Below are positions 23,550 through 33,489 of a stretch of DNA of 64,000 nucleotides, in pieces. Origin of the DNA: an uncultured Oscillospiraceae bacterium (GTDB lineage: Bacteria; Bacillota; Clostridia; Oscillospirales; Oscillospiraceae); assembly GCA_934654755.1 (NCBI GenBank), contig CAKUGQ010000013.1, positions 5,712 to 69,711 on the forward strand, read 5' to 3'. The translations under genes were made by a program, and so were the position numbers. Position 1 is the stretch's first letter. The number at the start of each line of letters is the position of its first letter. The notes below the pieces were generated by a model. It ran no database searches. It saw only the letters and a list, made by a program, of their open reading frames with translations, and was not told the DNA's origin.

Positions 23550-24617
23550 TTATCGGATCCGCTCAAAATACCATAGGGCGAGCAAATCGACAACCTCGCC
23601 GTAGGATTGTACGCCGCTTTTTACCTCAAAGGTCTTGAGATAGTTTTCGTAAACCTTTGTCTGAATCTTTACGGCCGTTTCATCCTCAACGGCCCTGTAA
23701 TGCGCCGTAGCGGCCGACAGATCTGCACGCAGCAGTTTTCCGACTCCCTTGGAGACCTCTGCCGCGGCATTCGGATCGGCGCGGTTCAGAGCGTTGATGC
23801 AGTAGATATAGGCGGAATAATAGCCGGAATAGACGAAATCGTCGCGGCCGTTTTCCATACAGGCCAGGAACGCTGCGAAATTTGCTTCGTCCTCGCGGGC
23901 GAAAGCCATACGATGGCCGATCTCGTGGCACATTGTATAGGGTACGGAGGCGGAGAATGTTGTCGAGCAGACGCCGCTTTCTCCCGTAAAGGCGAGGAAG
24001 ATGCCGCTTGTGCCGGTCTTTCCGAGCAGCTTGCTCGTCAGCAGACGTTTGACGCGCGCGGTCGAGCCGTCAAAGCATTCCATATCTTCGGCAAGGGTGC
24101 GGTAGCCGTCGCCGGCACGGACGGCGAGATCGTCAAAGTCACCGGCAAGCATGACACCGTTTTCGTCACGTTCGACCGCTTCGGCCGCTGCGTTGGCGCG
24201 GTCACGGAAGTATTCCGTCACCTCGCGAAGCTGCCTGACGTCATATTGCGTATCGCTCAGGCCGAGACGTTCGTTCATTTTCGGGGCGAAATAGTTCAGC
24301 CCCCATACGCTGACAAACCAGAATGCGGCGATCATTGCCGCCAGCAGCACGCCGGTCAGCCATTTGATAATACGGCCGCGGAATACCGCCAAAAACAGGG
24401 AAACGAAAAACCACAGGATCAAACCGGCGGCAACCAGCTCCCATACGGCGAAGGGCACAACGGAGGTGATCTCCGCCAAAACGCCGATGAGTGCGCGGGA
24501 GACCTTTGGATAGACTGCAAAAAAGGCGGACTTGCAGAGCTTCGCCACCAGAACGAGCAGTACGGTCAGGACGGCGAGCGCCGCCGAGGAAAACAGACGA
24601 CGGATGGAACATTTCAT
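23550..24617 (-). CDS. DUF3810 membrane protein with HExxH motif
   Basis: 355 residues. Three transmembrane helices in the first ~120 residues, then a soluble domain with MCHEIGHRMAFAREDEANF: an HExxH zinc-metallopeptidase motif followed by a Glu in EDEAN, a gluzincin-like arrangement. DUF3810 proteins are uncharacterised; a membrane-bound peptidase acting outside the cell is the reasonable inference. ATG at 24617 follows GGAGAATGCC. It lies 10 nt after the M20 gene and is its operon partner. Confidence 0.82.
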   Translation of the reverse strand: MKCSIRRLFSSAALAVLTVLLVLVAKLCKSAFFAVYPKVSRALIGVLAEITSVVPFAVWELVAAGLILWFFVSLFLAVFRGRIIKWLTGVLLAAMIAAFWFVSVWGLNYFAPKMNERLGLSDTQYDVRQLREVTEYFRDRANAAAEAVERDENGVMLAGDFDDLAVRAGDGYRTLAEDMECFDGSTARVKRLLTSKLLGKTGTSGIFLAFTGESGVCSTTFSASVPYTMCHEIGHRMAFAREDEANFAAFLACMENGRDDFVYSGYYSAYIYCINALNRADPNAAAEVSKGVGKLLRADLSAATAHYRAVEDETAVKIQTKVYENYLKTFEVKSGVQSYGEVVDLLALWYFERIR

Positions 24618-24627
24618 GGCATTCTCC

Positions 24628-25686
24628 TTATGCAAGGGCGGAGAATAGGGCGAGCCCTTTCTCCAAAACGGCTTCATCGAAGTCAAACTGCGGGCTGTGC
24701 AGAGGCGCGCCGCCCGTGCCGAGCCGGAAGTACACGCCGGGTACGCGTAGCTGATATTCGGAAAAATCGTCCGTCAGGAAGCAGGGCTCCGCCGGTTCGA
24801 CGGGAAGAAGCGCCCGCGCTTCTTCCAGAAGCGCCGCGTCGTTTGTTACGGGCGGGTAGCCGGTGCTGTAGCTCAGGCGGATCGGGCAGCCGGTTTCGGC
24901 GCTTACGGTCTCGGCCAGCGCGGCAAGCCGCTCTTTCAGCTGCAGGAACAGACGGTCGTCCAGACAGCGCAGTGAGCCTTCCATATGCGCGGCATCCGCC
25001 AGCGCGTTGCGGGCGGCGCCGGCGGTCATTTTGCCGAAGCGCAGCACACAGGGAAGTCCTTCGGCCAGCGCATAAGCCTGCGTCAGGAAGCGCGCGGCAG
25101 CCTCCAGTGCGTCGCACCCGGTTTGCCAGCGCGCAAGGTGGACGCTTTTTCCGCCGATCTCTGCGGTCAGCTCGCTCGAACGGGCCATCATACCGCCCGC
25201 GCAGGCGGCAATGCGTCCCTTTTCCAGCTCCGGCCACAGATGCAGACCGTAAACGCGTGTCGCACCGCATCGCTCCAGAACCCCCGTTCGGCAGATCGCG
25301 GCTGCGCCGCCGGTTGTCTCTTCGGCGGGCTGGAAGATCAGCAGCACATTGCGATGCGGTGTAACACGTCCGTTTTCCAAGGCTTCGGCAAGGCCGAGCA
25401 GGATAGCCATATGGCCGTCGTGTCCGCAGGCGTGCATTTTGCCGGGGTGTTCCGAGGCAAAGGGCAGGTTTGTGCGTTCGGTAATCGGCAGGGCGTCCAT
25501 GTCGCTGCGGAAGGCGACCGTTTCGCTTCGGCCGAAGTCAAAATAGGCGCAGACGGCGTCGCCGACGGGGGAAAACACGCGGCAGTCCAACGGTGCGAGC
25601 ACGCTGCGCAGGTAGGCGGAAGTTTCGGGCAGTGCCCAGTCCAGCTCGGGGATGCGGTGCAGCGCACGGCGGAATACGGAAAGCAC
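24628..25686 (-). CDS. M20 family amidohydrolase (hippurate hydrolase/N-acyl-amino-acid deacylase type)
   Basis: 352 residues with a GTG start at 25686, which has AAAGGAGG 8 nt upstream; upstream in-frame codons fall in the promoter. M20D landmarks: HRIPELDWALPETS near the start, FRSDMDALPI, HACGHDGHMAILLG (metal ligands), FQPAEETTGGA and GLHLWPELEKG. A short dimerisation-type middle domain follows. These enzymes cleave N-acyl or N-acetyl groups from amino acids or small peptides. Slightly shorter than the ~390-residue norm. Followed by the DUF3810 gene. Confidence 0.9.
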   Translation of the reverse strand: MLSVFRRALHRIPELDWALPETSAYLRSVLAPLDCRVFSPVGDAVCAYFDFGRSETVAFRSDMDALPITERTNLPFASEHPGKMHACGHDGHMAILLGLAEALENGRVTPHRNVLLIFQPAEETTGGAAAICRTGVLERCGATRVYGLHLWPELEKGRIAACAGGMMARSSELTAEIGGKSVHLARWQTGCDALEAAARFLTQAYALAEGLPCVLRFGKMTAGAARNALADAAHMEGSLRCLDDRLFLQLKERLAALAETVSAETGCPIRLSYSTGYPPVTNDAALLEEARALLPVEPAEPCFLTDDFSEYQLRVPGVYFRLGTGGAPLHSPQFDFDEAVLEKGLALFSALA

Positions 25687-25719
25687 GGCAAGCCCTCCTT
25701 TCGGGGAAATTACCTTTTT

Positions 25720-25748
25720 ATTGTAACGCGCTCCGCGGAAAAATGCAA
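25720..25748 (-). promoter_or_regulatory. Sigma-A promoter for the M20-DUF3810 operon
   Basis: Minus strand TTGCAT, 17-nt spacer, TACAAT. Confidence 0.75.
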
Positions 25749-25777
25749 GGCTTTTGAAAAACGTGTGTCCGCCGCAC

Positions 25778-25806
25778 TTGCATTGTTCACAAAAAAATGC
25801 TAAAAT
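25778..25806 (+). promoter_or_regulatory. Sigma-A promoter for the miaB-hfq operon
   Basis: TTGCAT, 17-nt spacer, TAAAAT, divergent from the M20 promoter. Confidence 0.7.
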
Positions 25807-25843
25807 AAACGAATAAAACTTGAGCTTTCGGAGGAGAACTCCC

Positions 25844-27256
25844 TTGACGATGAAAACAACCGTGATCGCGCCCGAGGCGCTGCAAAAGCAGGCGGCCATC
25901 TGCGCGGAAATTCAGGATTACTGGCAGGTGCAGGGCATTGTCCCGCTTGCCTATGTGGACACCTATGGCTGCCAGCAGAACGAGGCGGATTCCGAACGCA
26001 TCCGCGGAATGCTTCAGGCGTCGGGCTACGGCTTTGCCGACTCCGAGGAGGGTGCGGATGTGGTCGTTTTCAACACCTGTGCCATCCGCGAGCACGCCGA
26101 GCAGCGTGTGTTCGGCAATCTCGGGGCGCTTGTCCACACCAAACGCCGCCATCCGCGTCAGAAAATCTTCCTGTGCGGATGTATGGCCGGACAGCCCGAG
26201 GTCGCCGAGAAGGTGAAAAAGAGCTATGCTCATGTGGACGGCGTGTTCTCCACGCATCACCTGTGGCGTTTCCCGGAGCTGCTTCTGCAGGTGCTCACCA
26301 CCGGAAAACGCGTTTTCGCCACGGAGGACAGTGCCGGCTCCATTGCCGAGGATATCCCCGTTGCCCGCACGAATCCGCTTAAGGCGTGGGTCTCGGTCAT
26401 GTACGGCTGCAACAATTTCTGCTCTTACTGCATCGTGCCTTATGTGCGCGGACGTGAGCGCAGCCGCAGACCGGAGGACGTGCTGAAGGAATGCCGCGAG
26501 CTGATTGAGGCGGGATATAAGGAGATTACGCTGCTCGGTCAGAATGTCAACTCCTACGGCAAGGATCTTGGAATCGGCGTTGATTTTGCCGACCTGATGG
26601 CGCAGATTGCCGAGCTGCCGGGCGAATTCCGCCTGCGCTTTATGACATCCCATCCGAAGGATGCCAGCCGTAAGCTTTTTGACACCATTGCGAAAGCCCC
26701 GAAGATCTGCAAGCAGTTCCACCTGCCCTTTCAATCGGGCAACGACCGGGTGCTTGCGGCCATGAACCGCCATTACGACAGCGCACAATATCTTTCACTC
26801 GTCGATTACGGCCGTTCGCTCATGCCGGAGCTTGTGCTGACGAGCGACGTCATTGTCGGTTTCCCCGGCGAGACGGAGGAGGAGTTTGAAGACACGCTGC
26901 GCCTGATCGAACGTGTGCGCTATGACGCGCTGTTTACGTTTATTTTTTCCCCGCGGCCCGGTACGCCGGCGGCGAAAATGGACGATCCGACGCCAAAGGC
27001 AGAGAAAAACCGACGCTTTGACCGCCTGCTTGCCCTGCAAAACCGTATTTCGGAAGAAAAACACCGCGAGTATATCGGCAGAACGATGCGCGTGCTGGTT
27101 GACGGGCGCGAGGGCGAGCTTCTTACCGCCCGTACCGACGGCGGCCGTCTGGTGCGCCTTGCGGGAGACGACGGCCTGATCGGACGATTTGTCGATGTGG
27201 AGATTACGGGCTGCACAACGTGGAGCCTGACCGGCAAACAGACAGAAACGGAGTAA
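25844..27256 (+). CDS. miaB: tRNA-2-methylthio-N6-isopentenyladenosine synthase MiaB
   Basis: About 470 residues. Order of domains: N-terminal UPF0004 domain with DTYGCQQNEADSERI, FNTCAIREHAEQ and CGCMAG (second cluster ligands); radical-SAM core with MYGCNNFCSYCIVPYVRGRERSR (CxxxCxxC); C-terminal TRAM domain. It adds the 2-methylthio group to i6A37 of tRNA. The TTG at 25844 is preferred because GGAGGAG is 7 nt away; the ATG at 25850 is the alternative and changes only two residues. It heads an operon that also holds miaA, which makes its substrate. Confidence 0.95.
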   Translation: MTMKTTVIAPEALQKQAAICAEIQDYWQVQGIVPLAYVDTYGCQQNEADSERIRGMLQASGYGFADSEEGADVVVFNTCAIREHAEQRVFGNLGALVHTKRRHPRQKIFLCGCMAGQPEVAEKVKKSYAHVDGVFSTHHLWRFPELLLQVLTTGKRVFATEDSAGSIAEDIPVARTNPLKAWVSVMYGCNNFCSYCIVPYVRGRERSRRPEDVLKECRELIEAGYKEITLLGQNVNSYGKDLGIGVDFADLMAQIAELPGEFRLRFMTSHPKDASRKLFDTIAKAPKICKQFHLPFQSGNDRVLAAMNRHYDSAQYLSLVDYGRSLMPELVLTSDVIVGFPGETEEEFEDTLRLIERVRYDALFTFIFSPRPGTPAAKMDDPTPKAEKNRRFDRLLALQNRISEEKHREYIGRTMRVLVDGREGELLTARTDGGRLVRLAGDDGLIGRFVDVEITGCTTWSLTGKQTETE

Positions 27257-27260
27257 TTCT

Positions 27261-29849
27261 ATGGCAGAGCTGACGCCGATGATGCGGCAATATCTGGAGG
27301 TTAAGCGGCAGCACCCGGACTGTGTGCTGTTTTTCCGGCTGGGCGATTTCTATGAAATGTTTTCGGACGACGCCAAGCTTGCCGCGAAAGAACTGGATCT
27401 TACGCTGACCACGCGCGACCGCAGCAAGGAAAAGCAGGAGCAGACACCGATGTGCGGCGTACCCTACCATTCCGCAGAGAGCTATATCGCGCGGTTGGTT
27501 GCACGCGGTTACAAGGTTGCCATCTGCGAGCAGATGGAGGATCCCGCGCTGGCGAAGGGACTGGTAAAGCGCGACATCGTGCGTATTGTCACGCCCGGCT
27601 CGGTTACGGAAAGCTCCATGCTTGACGAGAGCCGCAATAACTATTTTGCCTGTGTGTTCGGAGAGGGCGGCGAATATGGTCTGTGCTTCTGCGATGTTTC
27701 CACAGGTGCGGTTTATGCCACGCTGACGCAGGGCGCCGGGGCGCTTGACCGTGCGCTGGCGGAGCTGAGCGCCTTTGCACCGTCCGAGCTGCTGCTCGGG
27801 GGAGGAGCCGCAGACGAGGCGGCGTTTGCCGATGCGTTGAACGAGCGGCTGCACTGCGCCGTTGAGCGCGGACACGAGGCGCAGTTTGACCCGGAACGCT
27901 GCCTCACGCTTACCGAACGGCAATTCGGAAAGGACGCCGGGACGCTCGGACTGTCGGACGCTCCCTGCGCGCTGCGTGCCGTCGGTGCGCTGCTGGCAGC
28001 GCTGCAAAGCCGCCGCGTAGCGACCAATCATCTGCGCGAGCCGGAGTTTTATGTCAGCGGACGCTTTATGGAGCTCGATTTGACGGCACGTCGCAATCTG
28101 GAGCTGACCGGAACGCTGCGTAGCGGCGAAAAACGCGGAAGCCTGCTGTGGGTGCTTGATAAGACCCGTACGCCGATGGGAGGAAGAATGCTCCGCTCCT
28201 GGCTGGAGCAGCCACTTCTCAGCCCGAAGCGCGTCAATGCCCGCCTTGACGCGGTAGAGGAACTGGTCGAAGCCTCCGAGCTGCGGGAGGAGCTGCGGGA
28301 GGAGCTGCGCGCGCTGACGGATCTGGAACGCATCACCGCCCGCATTGTTACCGGCACGGCCAACGCCCGCGATCTGCGCGGCTTTGCCGCCGGCAGTATG
28401 CCGCTTCCGGCACTGCGCGAAGGCATTGCGGGACTGCGCGCGGCAATGTTCGGCGTATTGCGTGAGGAACTGGACGATCTGCGCGACCTGCGTGAATTGA
28501 TCGACCGTGCTGTGGTCGATGAGCCGCCCTTTACCGTCCGCGAGGGCGGAATGATCCGCGACGGCTATCACAAGGAGCTCGACGAGCTGCGCGACATCGT
28601 ATCCGGCGGCAAGGGAACACTGGCCGCGATTGAGGCGCAGGAAAAAGAAAAAACGGGAATCAAAAATCTGCGCGTGGGTTACAACCGCGTGTTCGGTTAC
28701 TATATCGAGGTGGCAAAGGGGCAGGTGTCCCTTGTGCCGCAGGACTACATCCGCAAGCAGACGCTTGCGAACGGTGAGCGGTATATCACTCCGGAACTGA
28801 AGGAACTGGAGGGGCGCATCCTCACTGCGCGCGACCGTATCGTTGCGCTGGAATATGAGTTGTTTACGGAGCTTCGACTGCGCCTTTCGGATCAGGCCGA
28901 GCGCATTCAGCGCACGGCACGGGCGGCGGCCTGTCTTGACGCTCTGTGCTCTTTTGCCGCCGTTGCGGAGAAGAACGGCTATTGCCGCCCGGAGATTGAT
29001 CTGTCGGATCGCATTGAAATTCGAGAGGGCAGACATCCAGTTGTGGAGCTGATGCTTAAGGACAGCCTGTTTGTTCCGAACGACACCGCGCTCGACTGCG
29101 AGTGCAGCCGTGCCGTCATCCTGACCGGGCCGAACATGGCGGGAAAATCGACCTACATGCGTCAGGTGGCGCTGATCACACTCATGGCACAGATCGGTTC
29201 ATTTGTCCCGGCCGCCGCCGCGCGTATCGGCGTGGTAGACCGCATCTTCACGCGCATTGGTGCGTCGGACGATCTCGGCTCGGGCAAGTCCACCTTTATG
29301 GTTGAAATGACCGAGGTGGCCGAGATTCTGCGCCACGCCACACCGCGCAGCCTGCTGATCCTTGACGAAATCGGCCGCGGAACCTCTACTTTTGACGGCA
29401 TGGCCATTGCCCGCGCCGTATTGGAGTATGCGGCGGACAAAAAACGTATCGGCGCAAAGACACTCTTTGCCACGCATTACCACGAGCTGACCGAGCTGGA
29501 ACGTGAGCTGCCGGGTGTGAAAAACTTTCATATTGCCGTCAAAAAACGCGGCTCGGAAATCGTATTCCTGCGGCGCATCGTGCCCGGCGGGGCGGACGAT
29601 TCCTACGGCGTGGAGGTTGCAAAGCTGGCGGGACTGCCGGATAAGCTCATCAGTCGTGCGCGTGATATTCTTCAGACGCTTGAAAGCGGCGCGCCGACGC
29701 GTACCGTGACCGTTGCGGCCGACGATCAGCTTTCCATCACCAGTATGGAAAATGACCGCCTCCGCACGGCGCTTGAGCGCATTGATCTCGATACGCTCAC
29801 GCCCATTGAGGCAATGAATGCCCTGTATTCTCTGAAAAAAATGCTGTAA
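27261..29849 (+). CDS. mutS: DNA mismatch repair protein MutS
   Basis: 862 residues. The N-terminal mismatch-binding FYEMF (RLGDFYEMFSDDA) marks a true MutS1. The ATPase end has GPNMAGKSTYMRQVA (Walker A), LLILDEIGRGTSTFDG (Walker B/signature) and THYHEL. It recognises mismatches and recruits MutL. The gene begins 4 nt after miaB stops, so the two are tightly linked; mutL follows after the CPBP gene. Confidence 0.98.
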   Translation: MAELTPMMRQYLEVKRQHPDCVLFFRLGDFYEMFSDDAKLAAKELDLTLTTRDRSKEKQEQTPMCGVPYHSAESYIARLVARGYKVAICEQMEDPALAKGLVKRDIVRIVTPGSVTESSMLDESRNNYFACVFGEGGEYGLCFCDVSTGAVYATLTQGAGALDRALAELSAFAPSELLLGGGAADEAAFADALNERLHCAVERGHEAQFDPERCLTLTERQFGKDAGTLGLSDAPCALRAVGALLAALQSRRVATNHLREPEFYVSGRFMELDLTARRNLELTGTLRSGEKRGSLLWVLDKTRTPMGGRMLRSWLEQPLLSPKRVNARLDAVEELVEASELREELREELRALTDLERITARIVTGTANARDLRGFAAGSMPLPALREGIAGLRAAMFGVLREELDDLRDLRELIDRAVVDEPPFTVREGGMIRDGYHKELDELRDIVSGGKGTLAAIEAQEKEKTGIKNLRVGYNRVFGYYIEVAKGQVSLVPQDYIRKQTLANGERYITPELKELEGRILTARDRIVALEYELFTELRLRLSDQAERIQRTARAAACLDALCSFAAVAEKNGYCRPEIDLSDRIEIREGRHPVVELMLKDSLFVPNDTALDCECSRAVILTGPNMAGKSTYMRQVALITLMAQIGSFVPAAAARIGVVDRIFTRIGASDDLGSGKSTFMVEMTEVAEILRHATPRSLLILDEIGRGTSTFDGMAIARAVLEYAADKKRIGAKTLFATHYHELTELERELPGVKNFHIAVKKRGSEIVFLRRIVPGGADDSYGVEVAKLAGLPDKLISRARDILQTLESGAPTRTVTVAADDQLSITSMENDRLRTALERIDLDTLTPIEAMNALYSLKKML

Positions 29850-29864
29850 AGGAGGCAAAATGCC

Positions 29865-30578
29865 ATGGCGTTTCTGGATCGCAATCTTGTCGTTCCGAAC
29901 CGGCGCGAAAAGATCGCGGGTTTTATTTACTGGCCGTTTTATCTGCTGCTGACCGGCCTGCTGCTGAGCCTGTTGTTTCTTGCACTGGGAATGGATCTGG
30001 AGTCGCAGGAGGGCGTCTTCCTGCTGAATGTTGCATTTTTTATTGTAAATTTTCTTGCCGTTGCGGCAATCTTTCATGACTTCCTGTTTCGCTCTTTTGC
30101 CCCGATTACGAGCTTTGGACGGCTGATTCTGGCAGTGCTGATGGGTTACGGCGTGTATTACGCACTGAATATCCCGATCTCCGTTGCACTGGAGATTACG
30201 GGCTATGTACCGAGCAATTTGAATCAGGACGCCGTGGAGACGCTTACGTCGATGCAGCCGCTTGTGATGCTGCTGTGCACGGTTGTGCTCGCACCCGTCA
30301 CGGAGGAGTGTCTCTGCCGCGGCCTGATCTTCGGGCCGATCTGCCGCAGAAGCCCCGTGCTGGCTTATATCGTTTCGGCGGCCGTCTTTTCGGCAATCCA
30401 TGTCGTCGGGAGCATCGGTGAATCTACGCTGTTGGACCTCGCGGTCTGCTTCGTGATCTACCTTCCCGCCGGTCTCGGGCTTGCCTTTGCCTATCACCGC
30501 TCGCGCAGCATCTGGGGCTCAATCCTGCTGCATGCGGCGATCAATCTGCTGGCGTTTGTCGTCAGCTTCCTGTCCTAA
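29865..30578 (+). CDS. CPBP family intramembrane metalloprotease
   Basis: 237 residues with about seven hydrophobic helices. The CPBP (Abi) motifs are present: EECLCRGLIFG (EExxxR), FSAIHV (FxxxH) and a third HAAINL. Members include type II CAAX prenyl endopeptidases and bacteriocin-immunity proteins; the role here is unknown. ATG at 29865 with AAAGGAGG. Its place between mutS and mutL, 15 nt after mutS and 20 nt before mutL, is unusual and suggests insertion into the operon. Confidence 0.88.
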   Translation: MAFLDRNLVVPNRREKIAGFIYWPFYLLLTGLLLSLLFLALGMDLESQEGVFLLNVAFFIVNFLAVAAIFHDFLFRSFAPITSFGRLILAVLMGYGVYYALNIPISVALEITGYVPSNLNQDAVETLTSMQPLVMLLCTVVLAPVTEECLCRGLIFGPICRRSPVLAYIVSAAVFSAIHVVGSIGESTLLDLAVCFVIYLPAGLGLAFAYHRSRSIWGSILLHAAINLLAFVVSFLS

Positions 30579-30598
30579 GCCTCTGAAAGGAGTTCCCC

Positions 30599-32497
30599 AT
30601 GCCAAGAATTCAGCAGCTTTCGCCCCATGTTGCCGACCTGATCGCCGCAGGCGAGGTGGTCGAACGCCCTGCCAGCGCCGCCAAGGAGCTGGTGGAAAAC
30701 GCTGTGGATGCCGGGGCGAGCCACATTACCGTCGAGCTGAAAAACGGCGGCATGACCTTCCTGCGTGTGACGGACGACGGTTGCGGAATGTCTGCCGAGG
30801 ATGCACAGCTTGCCTTCCTGCGCCATGCAACGAGCAAGCTGCGGACTGCCGCAGACCTGGAGGCCATCGGCACACTGGGCTTCCGCGGCGAAGCGTTGGC
30901 GGCGATCAGCGCCGTTTCGCGTGTCGATCTTCTGACGCGCATGGCCGATATGCCGCTCGGTACGAGCCTGCATCTGGAGGCAGGGGTCGTTACCGAATGT
31001 GCCGAGGCCGGGGGTCCGGTTGGGACGACCATCATCGTGCGTGACCTGTTTTATAACACGCCTGCGCGGATGAAGTACATGAAAAATGACAATGCGGAGG
31101 CTGCTGCGCTGCTGGCCTGTGTGCAGCATCAGGCGCTTGCACACCCGGAGATCGCCTTCCGTGTACTGCGTGACGGCGCCGAGCAGCTTTCTACCCCAGG
31201 AAACGGCAAGCTCTACAGCGCCGTCTATGCCGTCTGGGGTCGTGTGAACACGCAGGGTCTGACGGAGGTAAAGGGCGGCTGGGACAAGCTTCGACTGTCC
31301 GGCTTTGTCAGCAGGCCGAGCGCGACGCGCGGAAACCGCAGCAACCAGCTCTTTTTTGTCAACGGACGTTTCATCCGTTCGCGGACGATGACCGCTGCAT
31401 TGGAAGAGGCCTACCGCAATCAGCTTCTTCCGGGGCGTTTCCCTTCGTGCGTGCTGCATCTGTCCATGCCGGAAAATCTGGTGGATGTTAACGTTCATCC
31501 CGCTAAGACGGAGATCAAGTTCCTGCGGGAGCGCGAGGTGTTTGACTGCGTTCACTACGGCGTTCTGACTGCACTGAACGGCGCGCCGGGACAGGTGGAA
31601 ATGCAGCTTCCCGTGCAGCCGGAGAAAAAACAGCCGGAACTGCGCGACTCCGCGCCGCGGCTTTCCGCCCGGCCGCAGCCGGAGGCGGGTTTCCATACAA
31701 TGACGACGGAGGAATACCGCGCGCTTGCCGGGATTGTGAAGCAGACGCCGCGTGTTGTGCCTGCCGAGGCCGTGCGCCGCAGCGTTGCGCCGGAGCACAG
31801 TGCCGAAGCACGGGTTGCGCCGCAGCCGGAGTCGGCTCCGGGATCGACGGCTGCACCGGAGTCGGAGCCGGCTCCGGAACCGACGCCTGCACCGCAGCCG
31901 GAACAGCAGACGCTTGCGCCGGCAGAGGATACGCGCTTCCGCATTGCAGGAGAGCTGTTTGATACTTACATTCTTGTCGAGCAGGACGATCGTCTGCTGT
32001 TGATCGATAAGCACGCGGCGCATGAGCGACTGCTTTTTGAAAAGCTGCGCGCGCAGAAGCTGGCGCCTATGTCGCAATACCTGCTGCAGCCGGTGCTGTA
32101 CGAGCCGGAGCGGTCGGAGTCGGCGCTGCTGTTGGAAAACGCACCGGTTCTGGAGCGGCTCGGTTATGAGCTTGCCGACTACGGCGGCGGGACGATCGCC
32201 GTGCGGCGGCTTCCGGCAGACCTTGATCCCTCGCAGGCCGTGGCGTCTCTTGACGCGCTGGCGGCGCAGCTTTCGGCCGGACGGCAGCTTTCACCGGACG
32301 ATCTGCGTGATGAGCTGCTGCATACCGTTGCCTGTAAAGCGGCAATCAAGGGTGGCGACCACAGTAACCCGGCAGAGCTGGAGGCGCTGGTGCACGAGGT
32401 GCTGACGCGCGATGATCTGAAATACTGTCCTCACGGTCGCCCCATCTGTGCGGAGCTGACGCGGAGACAGCTTGAACGGCAGTTCCGGAGGGTGTGA
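30599..32497 (+). CDS. mutL: DNA mismatch repair protein MutL
   Basis: 632 residues. The GHKL ATPase N terminus has LIAAGEVVERPASAAKELVENAVDAGA, DDGCGM, RHATSKL and GFRGEALAAIS. A long Pro/Glu/Ala-rich linker (roughly residues 345-440) has PEP-type repeats. The C-terminal dimerisation/endonuclease domain carries DKHAAHERLLFE (variant of the DQHA-x2-E-x4-E motif), ACKAAIKGGD and CPHGRP, so it should nick DNA, as in organisms lacking MutH. RBS GAAAGGAG. Downstream miaA begins 2 nt past the stop. Confidence 0.97.
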   Translation: MPRIQQLSPHVADLIAAGEVVERPASAAKELVENAVDAGASHITVELKNGGMTFLRVTDDGCGMSAEDAQLAFLRHATSKLRTAADLEAIGTLGFRGEALAAISAVSRVDLLTRMADMPLGTSLHLEAGVVTECAEAGGPVGTTIIVRDLFYNTPARMKYMKNDNAEAAALLACVQHQALAHPEIAFRVLRDGAEQLSTPGNGKLYSAVYAVWGRVNTQGLTEVKGGWDKLRLSGFVSRPSATRGNRSNQLFFVNGRFIRSRTMTAALEEAYRNQLLPGRFPSCVLHLSMPENLVDVNVHPAKTEIKFLREREVFDCVHYGVLTALNGAPGQVEMQLPVQPEKKQPELRDSAPRLSARPQPEAGFHTMTTEEYRALAGIVKQTPRVVPAEAVRRSVAPEHSAEARVAPQPESAPGSTAAPESEPAPEPTPAPQPEQQTLAPAEDTRFRIAGELFDTYILVEQDDRLLLIDKHAAHERLLFEKLRAQKLAPMSQYLLQPVLYEPERSESALLLENAPVLERLGYELADYGGGTIAVRRLPADLDPSQAVASLDALAAQLSAGRQLSPDDLRDELLHTVACKAAIKGGDHSNPAELEALVHEVLTRDDLKYCPHGRPICAELTRRQLERQFRRV

Positions 32498-32499
32498 AT

Positions 32500-33435
32500 A
32501 TGGACAGAATCGTCTGTATTGTCGGTGCGACCGCCACGGGCAAGACGGCATTGTCCGTCCGTCTGGCGCAAACGATGGATGCGGAGATCGTTTCCTTTGA
32601 CTCCATGCAGGTATACCGCGGCATGGATATCGGTACCGCCAAACCCACCGAGGCGGAACGCGGCGGCGTGCGGCATTGGATGCTTGACGTTGCGGATCCC
32701 TGCGAGAGCTATTCCGTCAGTCGCTATGTCGAGCAGGCGGATGCCTGTGTGCAAAGCATTCTGATGCGCGGCAGGGCCGTCGTCCTTGTCGGCGGTACGG
32801 GACTGTATATTGATTCGCTGATCGCAGGGCGCAGCTTTGCGCCCTACCCGCGCACGGGTGTTCGGGGAGCGCTGGAAGCACAGGTGCGCGCCGAGGGGAT
32901 CGAGCCGCTGTATGCCGAGCTCCGACGGATAGATCCGGAATCCGCCGCTTCCATTCACCCGGCCAATGTCAAGCGCGTTATCCGCGCGTTGGAAGTCTGG
33001 CGCGAAACGGGGACGACGCTTTCGGCGCACAACCGTGCGACGCAGGCACTTCCGCCGAAATACCGGCCCATATGGCTTGGGCTGGACTATGCCGACCGTG
33101 CGGTGCTTTATGAACGCATCGACCGGCGGGTGGACGAGATGTTTGCACGGGGACTGACGGATGAGGTACGCCGGCTGCTTGCCTCCGGCGTGCCGCAGAG
33201 CGCCACGGCGCTTCAGGCCATCGGCTATAAGGAGCTTTTGCGCGTTTTGCGTGGCGAGACGGACGAAGATACCGCCCGCACGCAGATCCGGCTTGCTACC
33301 CGGCACTATGCCAAGCGCCAGCGGACATGGTTTTACCGGAACGCGGAGGTGCACTGGCTCCTGCGCGACCGCCTGGGGGACGATTCCGCACTTTTTTCTT
33401 CGGCTCGACGAGAGCTTGCTTTTTTCGACAAATGA
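32500..33435 (+). CDS. miaA: tRNA dimethylallyltransferase MiaA
   Basis: 311 residues. P-loop GATATGKTALSVRLA, FDSMQVYRGMDIGTAKP, the GGTGLYIDSL substrate motif, and QAIGYKEL toward the C terminus. It transfers the isopentenyl group to A37 of tRNAs reading UNN; MiaB, at the start of the same operon, then thiomethylates it. The ATG at 32500 has GGAGGG 7 nt upstream; an in-frame GTG at 32494 overlaps the mutL stop and lacks spacing. Confidence 0.97.
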   Translation: MDRIVCIVGATATGKTALSVRLAQTMDAEIVSFDSMQVYRGMDIGTAKPTEAERGGVRHWMLDVADPCESYSVSRYVEQADACVQSILMRGRAVVLVGGTGLYIDSLIAGRSFAPYPRTGVRGALEAQVRAEGIEPLYAELRRIDPESAASIHPANVKRVIRALEVWRETGTTLSAHNRATQALPPKYRPIWLGLDYADRAVLYERIDRRVDEMFARGLTDEVRRLLASGVPQSATALQAIGYKELLRVLRGETDEDTARTQIRLATRHYAKRQRTWFYRNAEVHWLLRDRLGDDSALFSSARRELAFFDK

Positions 33436-33438
33436 ATC

Positions 33439-33447
33439 TGCTATAAT
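33439..33447 (+). promoter_or_regulatory. Extended -10 promoter for hfq
   Basis: TGCTATAAT, an extended -10 with perfect TATAAT, 43 nt before the hfq ATG. No good -35 at 17 nt. It would allow hfq to be made separately from the repair genes. Confidence 0.55.
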
Positions 33448-33489
33448 GTCGGTGTTACATCAAAAAAACACAAAGGAGTAATACCGAAT

